This document shows, piece by piece, positions 21,200 to 29,451 of a DNA stretch of 64,000 bases. The DNA is from Bacillaceae bacterium IKA-2 (GTDB lineage Bacteria > Bacillota > Bacilli > Bacillales > Anaerobacillaceae), in contig CP134492.1 of the NCBI GenBank assembly GCA_031761875.1, positions 620,001-684,000 on the forward strand. Direction: 5' to 3'. The position numbers and the translations under genes are program-made. Numbering within the stretch: the first letter of the stretch is position 1; each line of letters starts with the position of its first letter. Under the pieces are notes generated by a model. That model did no database searches. It was not told the origin of the DNA and worked only from the letters and a program-made list of their open reading frames with translations.

Positions 21200-22927
21200 A
21201 TGGAATGGAAAAACGAATATGAACTTTGGATGAATGACGTAAATTTAGATAGTGAACTTAAAAAGCAGTTACAACAAATGTCTGGAAATGATCAGCTAAT
21301 AGAAGAAAGTTTTTATAAAAACTTAGAGTTCGGTACAGGTGGAATGAGGGGCGAAATTGGTCCTGGTACGAATCGGATGAATATTTATACAATTCGAAAG
21401 GCGGCTGAAGGACTAGCCCAATACATAATAGAAAATGGTATTGCGGCTATCGAAAAAGGTGTCGTAATTGCGTATGATAATCGATTTAAATCGCAAGAAT
21501 TCGCTTTAGAGTCTGCGCTAACATTAGGAAAACACGGAATTAAGACGTACCTTTTTAAGAACCTACGTCCAACTCCAGAGTTATCTTTTGCAGTCCGTTA
21601 TGTACAAGCCTTCTCTGGAATTGTAATTACAGCAAGCCATAACCCTCCAGAGTATAATGGGTTTAAAGTTTATGGTGAAGATGGAGCACAATTAACGCCA
21701 GATGCTGCGGAAGTTTTAGTAGATAAAGTAAACGAAATTGAGAATGAACTAGCGATTGAAATAGCCGATAAAGAAACACTCCTTTCCACTGATAAATTGG
21801 TCATGATTGAAGAAGAAATTGATACTGCTTATGTTGAAAACTTGAAAACAGTTATCGTAAATCATGATTTAGTCGAAAAATTCGGTAACGATATTAAAAT
21901 TGTTTTCACACCTCTACATGGTGCAGCAACGTTGCCGGTACAACGGTCATTAGATGCGGTCGGTTTTACCAACCTTCATATTGTTGAAGAACAAGCTATT
22001 CCTGATCCTAATTTTTCAACAGTGGCCTCACCAAATCCAGAGGAGCATGCAGCATTTGAAATGGCGATTCAATATGGTGAAAAGCTAAACGCTGATGTTT
22101 TAATTGCCACAGATCCTGATGGTGACCGAGTCGGGGTAGCTGTTAAAGATAACAATGGTGACTATATCGTTCTTACAGGAAATCAAACCGGGGCTTTAAT
22201 GTTGGAGTATTTATTGTCTCAAAAGCAAAGCCAGGGCCAATTACCCAAAAATGGTGCTGTCGTAAAAACAATTGTTACGTCTGAGCTTGGCAGAGTGATT
22301 GCGAGTGCGTATGACTTAACGACAATTGATACGCTTACTGGTTTTAAATTCATTGGCGAAAAAATTAACGAATTTGAGGCAAGTGGTGACCACACCTTCT
22401 TATTCGGTTATGAAGAAAGTTATGGTTACTTAGTAAAGGATTTTGCAAGAGATAAAGATGCTATTCAAGCAGTTATCCTAGCGGCCGAGGTAGCAGCTTA
22501 TTATAAATCACAGAATAAAACAATGTATCAAGGCTTAATCGAACTTTTTGAAAAATACGGATATTTCATAGAAGGTCTCGAATCAATTACGTTAAAAGGT
22601 AAAACAGGTATTGAAAAAATGAAGGAGATTATTAATGGATTCAGGGAAAATCCACCAAAAGAATTTGCAGCAATAGAGGTAAAGTTTGTAGAAGACTACG
22701 CGACTCAAGAACGATTCAATCTATTAACTGGTGAAATAGAAGAAATTTTACTACCAAAATCAAATGTACTAAAATACATTCTTGAAGATAATTCATGGCT
22801 TTGTGTTCGTCCTTCAGGAACGGAACCTAAAATCAAGTTTTATATGGGAACAACAAGTGATTCATTAGAAAAAAGTGAAAACCAATTAAAAGAGCTTAAA
22901 TCTGCGCTAATGGAAAAAATTCAATAA
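21200..22927 (+). CDS. pgcA: Phospho-sugar mutase (phosphoglucomutase)
   Basis: This 575-residue alpha-phosphohexomutase interconverts glucose-1-phosphate and glucose-6-phosphate. The active-site serine loop is VITASHNPPEYNGFKVY, the metal-binding loop DPDGDRVGVAV, the sugar loop GYEESYGYLV and the phosphate loop RPSGTEPKIKFY. This long form matches the PgcA type of Bacillus, which feeds UDP-glucose for teichoic acid and glycolipid synthesis. It also links the Leloir product glucose-1-phosphate to glycolysis. It has its own AGGAGG and stands alone. Confidence 0.92.
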   Translation: MEWKNEYELWMNDVNLDSELKKQLQQMSGNDQLIEESFYKNLEFGTGGMRGEIGPGTNRMNIYTIRKAAEGLAQYIIENGIAAIEKGVVIAYDNRFKSQEFALESALTLGKHGIKTYLFKNLRPTPELSFAVRYVQAFSGIVITASHNPPEYNGFKVYGEDGAQLTPDAAEVLVDKVNEIENELAIEIADKETLLSTDKLVMIEEEIDTAYVENLKTVIVNHDLVEKFGNDIKIVFTPLHGAATLPVQRSLDAVGFTNLHIVEEQAIPDPNFSTVASPNPEEHAAFEMAIQYGEKLNADVLIATDPDGDRVGVAVKDNNGDYIVLTGNQTGALMLEYLLSQKQSQGQLPKNGAVVKTIVTSELGRVIASAYDLTTIDTLTGFKFIGEKINEFEASGDHTFLFGYEESYGYLVKDFARDKDAIQAVILAAEVAAYYKSQNKTMYQGLIELFEKYGYFIEGLESITLKGKTGIEKMKEIINGFRENPPKEFAAIEVKFVEDYATQERFNLLTGEIEEILLPKSNVLKYILEDNSWLCVRPSGTEPKIKFYMGTTSDSLEKSENQLKELKSALMEKIQ

Positions 22928-23004
22928 AAGAAAACAAAGCTTGTTTTTCCTGATTTGACCATTATTTTTGAGGGGAAGTCAGACCTAAGTAAATTATTTG
23001 TTTG

Positions 23005-23038
23005 AAGGAGCACTCAGAATCTATCTGTGCGCTCCTTA
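23005..23038 (+). terminator. Inverted repeat after pgcA
   Basis: AAGGAGCAC pairs imperfectly with GTGCGCTCCTT. There is no T-run, so termination is only possible. Confidence 0.4.
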
Positions 23039-23118
23039 ATTATGAAGTTGCATAGCAGTAATTACAAGTTATTGACATATGGTTCAAAGCAATAAATAGC
23101 GGGTAATAACTCAATAAT

Positions 23119-23144
23119 GGCTCGGTAGCTCAGTCGGTACTGAC
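23119..23144 (+). pseudogene. tRNA-Phe 5' relic
   Basis: GGCTCGGTAGCTCAGTCGGTA matches the acceptor strand and D-arm of Bacillus tRNA-Phe as I recall it. It breaks off into CTGAC and then a hairpin. There is no anticodon loop GAA, T-arm or CCA, so it cannot make a tRNA. Confidence 0.65.
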
Positions 23145-23176
23145 AGAAAAAACTTGGCATAAGCCAAGTTTTTTCT
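23145..23176. terminator. Perfect hairpin flanked by A and T runs, between the tRNA relics
   Basis: A 14-bp stem AGAAAAAACTTGGC (23145-23158) pairs with GCCAAGTTTTTTCT (23163-23176) around a 4-nt loop. It is a strong terminator in both directions and may once have ended a tRNA operon. Confidence 0.75.
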
Positions 23177-23192
23177 AATTTAATAAACGAAA

Positions 23193-23240
23193 CGCCTCTT
23201 AGCTCAATTCGATAGAGCATAGCACTTCTAATCCCCTAAG
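23193..23240 (+). pseudogene. Second tRNA relic (5' half, possibly tRNA-Arg UCU)
   Basis: GCCTCTTAGCTCAATTCGATAGAGCA-like sequence shows a D-arm (TAGCTCAATTCGATAGAGCA) and then ACTTCTAATC, the form of an anticodon loop with TCT. The acceptor 3' strand and T-arm are absent. The rest of the gap to feoA holds only the promoter and Fur box. Confidence 0.5.
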
Positions 23241-23386
23241 AAACCATTTTCACTTTGAAAGTTGCCTAGTTAGGCATATGTGCTTTTCTAACAAACTACT
23301 ATTAATAAGCTGTTAATAGTTAAAAGGTATACTTTGTAAAAATGTATATACAATTTTAGCAAACAAGGTGTAAAATATAACTATAG

Positions 23387-23401
23387 TGATAGTGATTATC
23401 A
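23387..23401 (+). promoter_or_regulatory. Fur box upstream of feoA
   Basis: TGATAGTGATTATCA matches the 7-1-7 Fur consensus TGATAATNATTATCA at all but one defined position. It lies 24 bp before feoA, downstream of an AT-rich promoter region (TAAAAT at 23371-23376). Iron repression of the feo genes is predicted. Confidence 0.85.
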
Positions 23402-23424
23402 GTTTCAATAGGTGGTGATTAAAA

Positions 23425-23646
23425 ATGACATTAGCCCAAGTGAAAGAAGGAAATAAAGTAATCATTAAAGACTTATCAAAAACCAATGACTTAATCAAAA
23501 GAAGATTATTGGACTTAGGAATTTTTGAAGGAACTGAAGTTAATGTACTTAGTAAAATGCCTTTTGGCGGACCAATTATGATTGAAAGTAATGGAAATAG
23601 AATTGCAATCCGAAAAGCAGATATGATAAAAATCGAAGTGGAGTAG
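23425..23646 (+). CDS. feoA: Ferrous iron transport protein A
   Basis: This is a 73-residue SH3-like cytoplasmic protein that helps FeoB-mediated Fe(II) uptake. It shows the family pattern: TLAQVKEGNKVIIKDLS, RRLLDLGIFEGTEVNVLSK, and GGPIMIESNGNRIAIRKADM. It starts at an ATG with AGGTGGTG upstream and ends 4 bp before feoB. Confidence 0.93.
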   Translation: MTLAQVKEGNKVIIKDLSKTNDLIKRRLLDLGIFEGTEVNVLSKMPFGGPIMIESNGNRIAIRKADMIKIEVE

Positions 23647-23650
23647 ACAA

Positions 23651-25654
23651 ATGAAAAAAGTTGCCTTAATCGGAAATCCAAATACAGGTAAAACGTCGCT
23701 TTTTAATCAATTAACTACCTCTTATGCTTACGTGGGTAATTGGAGTGGTGTTACCGTCGAGAAAAAAGTAGGTAAACTAAAAAATCAACAAGGGGAGTTA
23801 ATAGATCTCCCAGGACTTTACACATTAAATCCATTAACAGAAGATGAAGCGGTTGTAACTAAATATTTGTTAGAAGATTCATCTTCTACAATTTTAAATA
23901 TCGTTGATGCCTCACAATTACATCGAAACCTTCACTTAACGATCCAATTATTAGAGCTTGAGAAACCATTAATTATTGGTTTAAACATGACAGATGTGGC
24001 CAAGTATCATGGTACAACGATTGACTCTAAACATTTAGCAGAAAAACTTAATGTACCAATTATACCAATCGTCGCTAGAACAGGAAAAGGGTGCGTCGAA
24101 CTTAATCAACAAGTGGCAAGTAATTATCAAACGTTAACCCATAAAACAAGACTTTATTATGGCAGTATTATTGAAAAAGCAGTTTCCATAATTGAAGCAC
24201 AGATAACGGCTAAGACATCCTTACCAAAAAGATGGCTGGTTCTGCAATTTTTTGAAGGAAATAAGTACATATATAATTATTTGCAGACGTTGATATCAAA
24301 AAATATTTTAGACGAAATTTATGAAGAGGTTGAACAGGAAGTCAAAACAGTGGAAGGTGTATTTTTACATCACCGTATCTATCGAACAAGAAACGATTTT
24401 ATCCAGTCTTTATTATTAAAAGCAGAAGAAAAAAAACCAAGTCAATCTCGGACATTAACAGAAAAAATTGATCGAGTTGTCACAAACCGTTTCCTGGGGA
24501 TGCCAATCTTTCTATTGACAATGTTTTTAATCTTTATGTTTACCTTTGACTGGTTAGGTTTCCCTTTATCGGACTTGTTGGATGATTTTTTATCAGGGCC
24601 TTTTTCTGATTGGACAATTGTCTTTTTAGATTTAATAGGTGCCTCACCGTTTATTGAAGCGCTAATTGTTGATGGAATTATTGCCGGTGTTGGTGGAGTT
24701 GTTGTTTTTATTCCACAAATTTTTATCATGTACATATTCATTTCTTTCCTAGAAGATTCTGGATATATGACGCGAGTTGCTTTTGTCATGGATCGCCTTA
24801 TGGAGAAGATCGGCCTTAATGGTAAGGCATTTATTCCGATGATCATTGGCTTTGGGTGTAATGTACCTGGCGTGATGGCTGCTAGAACAATCGAGCAACC
24901 ACGTGAGCGTCTCTTGACGATCATTTTAATGCCGCTCATGTCTTGCTCAGCTCGGCTCCCGGTTTATGCTCTTTTCGCGGCAGCTTTCTTTGCGAAAAAT
25001 CAAGCTTTAATAGTGTTCTCATTATATTTATTAGGAATTGTTATTGCGCTTATTTTAGCGAAAGTGTTTTCTTCAACAATGTTAAAAAATGAGCCATCTT
25101 TCTTTATTATTGAACTTCCGCCATATCGATTACCGCACTTGGCAACTCTAACGAGAAGTGTTTGGGATAAAGGGAAAGGCTTCCTAAAAAAAGCTGGAAC
25201 AATTATTTTTGCTGGCTCAGTTTTCATCTGGCTGTTAACCTATTTTGGCCCTGGTGGTGTCGATGTTGCGATGGATGATAGCTTCCTAGCTTTAATCGGT
25301 GGTGCTATGGCTCCGTTTTTGGGACCGCTAGGTTTTGGAACTTGGCAAGCAGGTGCAGCTCTTTTGACAGGTTTTATGGCAAAAGAAGTCGTTGTTTCAA
25401 CAATGAATATTATGTATTACGCACCTGATGTAGATACATTGCAGGCACTAATGACTACCCATTATACAGCATTATCTGCCTATAGCTTTATGGCGTTTAT
25501 CTTACTCTACATTCCTTGTATGGCTACAGTTGCGACAATTAAAAAAGAAACAGGGTCAATGAAATGGACAATCATTTCAATTGCTTATGCACTAGTCTTA
25601 GCTTACGCGTTGTCATTCTTGATTTACCAGATTGGTAGTTTACTAGGATACTAA
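23651..25654 (+). CDS. feoB: Ferrous iron transport protein B (GTPase-coupled permease)
   Basis: This 667-residue membrane protein imports Fe(II). The N-terminal G domain shows G1 GNPNTGKTS, G3 DLPGLY and G4 NMTD. The C-terminal membrane part has two Gate regions, including GFGCNVPGVMAARTIEQPRE and LMPLMSCSARLPVYALF with the pore Cys residues. The length is typical of Firmicute FeoB. It is flanked by feoA and a small Cys-rich protein, all behind the Fur box. Confidence 0.96.
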   Translation: MKKVALIGNPNTGKTSLFNQLTTSYAYVGNWSGVTVEKKVGKLKNQQGELIDLPGLYTLNPLTEDEAVVTKYLLEDSSSTILNIVDASQLHRNLHLTIQLLELEKPLIIGLNMTDVAKYHGTTIDSKHLAEKLNVPIIPIVARTGKGCVELNQQVASNYQTLTHKTRLYYGSIIEKAVSIIEAQITAKTSLPKRWLVLQFFEGNKYIYNYLQTLISKNILDEIYEEVEQEVKTVEGVFLHHRIYRTRNDFIQSLLLKAEEKKPSQSRTLTEKIDRVVTNRFLGMPIFLLTMFLIFMFTFDWLGFPLSDLLDDFLSGPFSDWTIVFLDLIGASPFIEALIVDGIIAGVGGVVVFIPQIFIMYIFISFLEDSGYMTRVAFVMDRLMEKIGLNGKAFIPMIIGFGCNVPGVMAARTIEQPRERLLTIILMPLMSCSARLPVYALFAAAFFAKNQALIVFSLYLLGIVIALILAKVFSSTMLKNEPSFFIIELPPYRLPHLATLTRSVWDKGKGFLKKAGTIIFAGSVFIWLLTYFGPGGVDVAMDDSFLALIGGAMAPFLGPLGFGTWQAGAALLTGFMAKEVVVSTMNIMYYAPDVDTLQALMTTHYTALSAYSFMAFILLYIPCMATVATIKKETGSMKWTIISIAYALVLAYALSFLIYQIGSLLGY

Positions 25655-25672
25655 AGTAGAGGAAGTGATGAG

Positions 25673-25822
25673 ATGATTGTAAACATCATTATTGGGGCCG
25701 TTATTTTTTCTTATGCCGGTTGGACTCTTTATCGGTTTATTCAAAAATCGAAAAAAGGAAAATGTTCAGGTTGTAGTGAGGAACAAAAGTGTTCGGTGGA
25801 CAGTTGTGAAGATAAAAAATAA
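25673..25822 (+). CDS. FeoB-associated Cys-rich membrane protein
   Basis: This is a 49-residue protein with one N-terminal transmembrane helix (VNIIIGAVIFSYAGWTLYRF) and a short tail with four Cys (CSGCSEEQKCSVDSC). That is the pattern of the small proteins placed after FeoB in many Firmicutes; they may bind iron or a cluster. AGAGGAAGTG precedes the ATG. It lies 18 bp after feoB and is followed by a terminator, closing the operon. The family call rests on pattern and position. Confidence 0.85.
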   Translation: MIVNIIIGAVIFSYAGWTLYRFIQKSKKGKCSGCSEEQKCSVDSCEDKK

Positions 25823-25826
25823 AACG

Positions 25827-25862
25827 AAAGGTACGTTCCTGAAAAAGGACGTACTTTTTTTG
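25827..25862 (+). terminator. Terminator of the feo operon
   Basis: AAGGTACGTTCC pairs with GGACGTACTT (one mismatch) and runs into a long T-tract. Confidence 0.85.
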
Positions 25863-25947
25863 TTATATTTTAAACATTACACTATGAATGCGTTGCAAAT
25901 GTTATAGACATACTAATGAAGCAATTATTACATAGTGAGGTGGTTTT

Positions 25948-28900
25948 GTGAAAAAAGAAGAGCTCCATTCCTTGTTTATCGGAATTGACGTAGGTTCAAC
26001 GACGGTAAAAGCAACAGCTGTTCATCCCACTACGAAAAAAATTCTATGGTCAGACTATCAACGTCATCATACGAAACAAGCAGAAATGGTCATGGAGTTT
26101 TTAATTCGGATTGGAAATGAATTTTCCTATATAAAAAGAGACAATATTCACGTCTTTATAACGGGATCTGGTGGGGGCCCAATTGCTGAACATATTGGGG
26201 CTAAGTTTGTACAAGAAGTAAATGCTGTAACAATGACTGTAGAAGAACTACATCCAGATGTCGGAAGTGTTGTTGAACTAGGTGGCCAAGATGCGAAAAT
26301 CATCATTTTTAAAGAAAATGAAGAAACAGGCGATAAACAAGCAATGACGTCAATGAATGATAAGTGTGCATCTGGTACTGGGGCAACAATTGATAAATGT
26401 ATGATCAAAGTTGGTATGCCAGAAAGTGAAGTCGCAAAGCTACAATTTGATGATACGAAGCTCCACCACGTTGCGGCAAAATGTGGTGTATTTGCTGAAA
26501 CTGATATTGTCAACTTAGTAAAAAGTAGTATTCCCTCTTCAGAAATTATGTGTTCTCTTGCAGATGCCATTGTCATGCAAAACCTATCAGTATTAACGAG
26601 AGGGAATACGTTACGACACAAAGTGCTATTACTGGGTGGACCTAATACATACTTACCGTTCTTGCAACAATGTTGGCGCAAGCGAATTCCTGAAGGCTGG
26701 GAGCAACGAGGATACGAATATCCAAAAGAAATACCGATTGAAGAGTTAATTTTTATCCCAGAAAATGCCCAATATTACGCTGCGTTTGGTGCAGTTATGT
26801 ACGGAATGTTTGAGCCAGCTGAAGTTGGCATTTATAAAGGGATTGAAGATTTAAAAACGTTTATTACTCATGGTCGAAAAGCAAAACTTGGCGAAAAAGC
26901 AGGGGCTCCTCTAGTAAAAAGTATAGAAGAGTTAGAGCAATTTCGAATTGAATATTGCATTCCTAAATTTACACCAATCCAATTCAAAGAAGGTCAAAAA
27001 ATTAAAGCAGTGATTGGATTAGATGGTGGATCTACTTCATCAAAAGCAGTATTAGTTGATATGGATGGAACGATTTTACTGAAGGAATATCAACTATCAA
27101 AAGGAAACCCAATTCAAGATACCCGAGAATTATTAGGGAAGATACGTGAAAAAATCGATGCAAGTGGAGTAGAGCTAGAAGTGATGGGCTTTGGAGCAAC
27201 TGGGTATGCTGCTGACGTCCTAGAAAAAACATTAAATGCAGACGTTAATATTGTTGAGACCGTAGCTCATATGATGAGTTCTGTACACTATTTCGGAGAT
27301 ATTGATGTCATTTGTGATATTGGAGGCCAAGACATTAAAGTTTTATTTTTGAAAAATGGAGATATTCGCAATTTTCGCTTATCAAATCAATGTTCAGCAG
27401 GAAATGGCATGCTTCTACAAGCAATGGCAGATCAATTTGGAATACCAGTTCAAGAATATGCTGAGGTAGCTTTTAAAGCAGATTTATCGCCAAAATTTTC
27501 ATATGGTTGTGCCGTATTTTTAGATTCAGACCGTGTCAATTTTCAAAAAGAGGGCTATGCCAAAGAAGAACTATTGGCAGGTCTAGCCCTTGTTTTACCT
27601 AAAAATATCTGGCAGTACGTAGTTCAAGTTCCCCGTATGGCTGAACTAGGACGGAAGTTTGTCCTCCAAGGAGGTACACAACATAATTTAGCCGCGTTGA
27701 AAGCTCAGGTTGATTATATTAAAGAGCGGGTTCCTGATGCACAAGTTTTTGTTCATCCGCATACAGGGGAAGCAGGCGCTATTGGTGCAGCTATGGAAAC
27801 AATTCGTATTGTTAAGCGGAAAGGTTATACAAGCTTCCAAGGCTTAGATTCAGCGATTGGAATGACGTATGAATCACGAAATGATGAATCAACACGTTGC
27901 AATTTTTGCCCTAACTTATGCAGCCGGACATTTATCGATACAAAGACTCCAGAAGGCCAAACGGCTCGTTACATTTCTGGATTTAGCTGTGAAAAAGGAA
28001 CAGTAGAAGACAAAGGTGCGTTAATCGCTTTAACAAAAGAACGTAACCAACTGAAAAAGTATTACCCTAATTTAGTTGATTATGAAGCACGAACGATGTT
28101 TAAACATTTTTATGATCAAAAGCAGCTCCCAACAAAGACAACAATCATTGAAGATGTAAAAGTTAAATCAACTATTTTTGGTTTAAGTATGAAAAAAATC
28201 AATTACGAAAGACCTTTTCAACGCTCATCTGAGGAAGCGATGGAGCATCGAAAACAGCTACGAATTGGAATTCCGAAGGTGCTGAATATTTGGTCAACAG
28301 CTCCTTTTTGGCGAACGTACTTTGAGACATTAGGAATTCCCGAAAAAAATATTGTCTTTAGTGATAATACGAGTGAGGAGATGTGGCAGGCCGGCGGCAA
28401 GTATGGCTCGATTGATCCTTGTTATCCGTCAAAAGTGGCTCAGGCCCATGTTCATAATTTGCTTTTTAAACACCACAAAGAAGATAAACGATTACATGGG
28501 ATCTTCTTTCCGTGTATTACTCATATTGATGCCCATTTAAAAAACGTCATCGATTCAGCTAGCTGTCCAATCGTAGCAGGAGCACCAAACGTTATTAAAG
28601 CGGCATTTACGAAAGAAACAGATTTTTTTAAAGAAAGGAATATTCAATACTTTGATCCAGCGGTCACGTTTACGGAACCAAACTTATTAAAAAAGCAAAT
28701 GTTTGAAGCGTTACAGTCCTTCTTACAGATTACTGAAGATGAAAGTGATTTTGCTGCAGATGAAGCGTGGCAGGCAATGAGATTATTTGACGAAGAAATG
28801 CAGCAAAAAGGAAAGGCGATTTTAGAGCAAGTGGAAGAACTAAACCGAATTGCTATTCTAATGATCGGTAGACCATACCACTCTGACCCTGGCCTAAACC

Positions 28901-29439
28901 ACGGAGTTTTAGATGAGTTTCAAGTATTAGGCTATCCTATTTTATCAATGCGTTCTATTCCAAAAGATGAAGCTTGGTTACGAAGATTTTTTAAAGATGA
29001 TTTAGATAGTAAGAAAGTCGAATATGCGTTGGAAGTTACCGATGTCTGGCCAGAAAATTTTAGCTCTAACAGTGTCCAAAAGGTTTGGGCAGCAAAATTT
29101 GCAGCTCGTCATCCTCATGTTGCAGTTCTTGACCTTTCAAGCTTTAAGTGTGGTCATGATGCACCAACATACGGTCTTATCGACTCGATCATTACAACTG
29201 CTAGAACACCTTATTCTGCATTACATGATATTGACGCTAACAAGCCAAGTGGTTCAATTAAAATTCGTGTTAAAACATATGCTCATACCTTAAGTCTTAA
29301 CGAAGAACGGCTACAAGACTTAACACGAAAAAAAGCAGAGTTAGAAAAGTTAATTGAGAAAAAACGAAAATCGTTAGAGCTGAGTCAATTACTTGAACAA
29401 ATAGACGAACTTGAGAGTAGTAGCAAGGCTCAAGTTTAA
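25948..29439 (+). CDS. Double-headed acyl-CoA dehydratase activase (BcrA/BadF/HgdC family)
   Basis: This 1163-residue protein fuses two ASKHA-type ATPase domains with a C-terminal activase/dehydratase-like region. Domain 1 (about 10-300) has GIDVGSTTVKAT, GGQDAKIII and NDKCASGTGATIDKC. Domain 2 (about 353-630) has GLDGGSTSSKAVLVD, GGQDIKVLF and NQCSAGNGM. The Cys in the CASG/CSAG segments are those that hold the bridging [4Fe-4S] cluster in HgdC. A zinc or cluster motif CNFCPNLC follows near 651, then a DUF2229-like region and a coiled coil. These proteins use ATP to push a low-potential electron into a dehydratase. The partner gene follows by 12 bp. Substrate unknown. The start is GTG with GAGGTGG upstream. 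Confidence 0.85.
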   Translation: MKKEELHSLFIGIDVGSTTVKATAVHPTTKKILWSDYQRHHTKQAEMVMEFLIRIGNEFSYIKRDNIHVFITGSGGGPIAEHIGAKFVQEVNAVTMTVEELHPDVGSVVELGGQDAKIIIFKENEETGDKQAMTSMNDKCASGTGATIDKCMIKVGMPESEVAKLQFDDTKLHHVAAKCGVFAETDIVNLVKSSIPSSEIMCSLADAIVMQNLSVLTRGNTLRHKVLLLGGPNTYLPFLQQCWRKRIPEGWEQRGYEYPKEIPIEELIFIPENAQYYAAFGAVMYGMFEPAEVGIYKGIEDLKTFITHGRKAKLGEKAGAPLVKSIEELEQFRIEYCIPKFTPIQFKEGQKIKAVIGLDGGSTSSKAVLVDMDGTILLKEYQLSKGNPIQDTRELLGKIREKIDASGVELEVMGFGATGYAADVLEKTLNADVNIVETVAHMMSSVHYFGDIDVICDIGGQDIKVLFLKNGDIRNFRLSNQCSAGNGMLLQAMADQFGIPVQEYAEVAFKADLSPKFSYGCAVFLDSDRVNFQKEGYAKEELLAGLALVLPKNIWQYVVQVPRMAELGRKFVLQGGTQHNLAALKAQVDYIKERVPDAQVFVHPHTGEAGAIGAAMETIRIVKRKGYTSFQGLDSAIGMTYESRNDESTRCNFCPNLCSRTFIDTKTPEGQTARYISGFSCEKGTVEDKGALIALTKERNQLKKYYPNLVDYEARTMFKHFYDQKQLPTKTTIIEDVKVKSTIFGLSMKKINYERPFQRSSEEAMEHRKQLRIGIPKVLNIWSTAPFWRTYFETLGIPEKNIVFSDNTSEEMWQAGGKYGSIDPCYPSKVAQAHVHNLLFKHHKEDKRLHGIFFPCITHIDAHLKNVIDSASCPIVAGAPNVIKAAFTKETDFFKERNIQYFDPAVTFTEPNLLKKQMFEALQSFLQITEDESDFAADEAWQAMRLFDEEMQQKGKAILEQVEELNRIAILMIGRPYHSDPGLNHGVLDEFQVLGYPILSMRSIPKDEAWLRRFFKDDLDSKKVEYALEVTDVWPENFSSNSVQKVWAAKFAARHPHVAVLDLSSFKCGHDAPTYGLIDSIITTARTPYSALHDIDANKPSGSIKIRVKTYAHTLSLNEERLQDLTRKKAELEKLIEKKRKSLELSQLLEQIDELESSSKAQV

Positions 29440-29451
29440 GGAGGTACCGAC

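Noticed and set aside
23119-23240. Functional tRNA genes
   Set aside because: Neither sequence has a T-arm or a 3' acceptor strand, and the first lacks an anticodon arm.
25692-25907. A 71-residue protein after feoB
   Set aside because: It is in a different frame from the Cys-rich protein at 25673, which has the better ribosome site and matches a known small-protein pattern. The rejected frame runs through the terminator.
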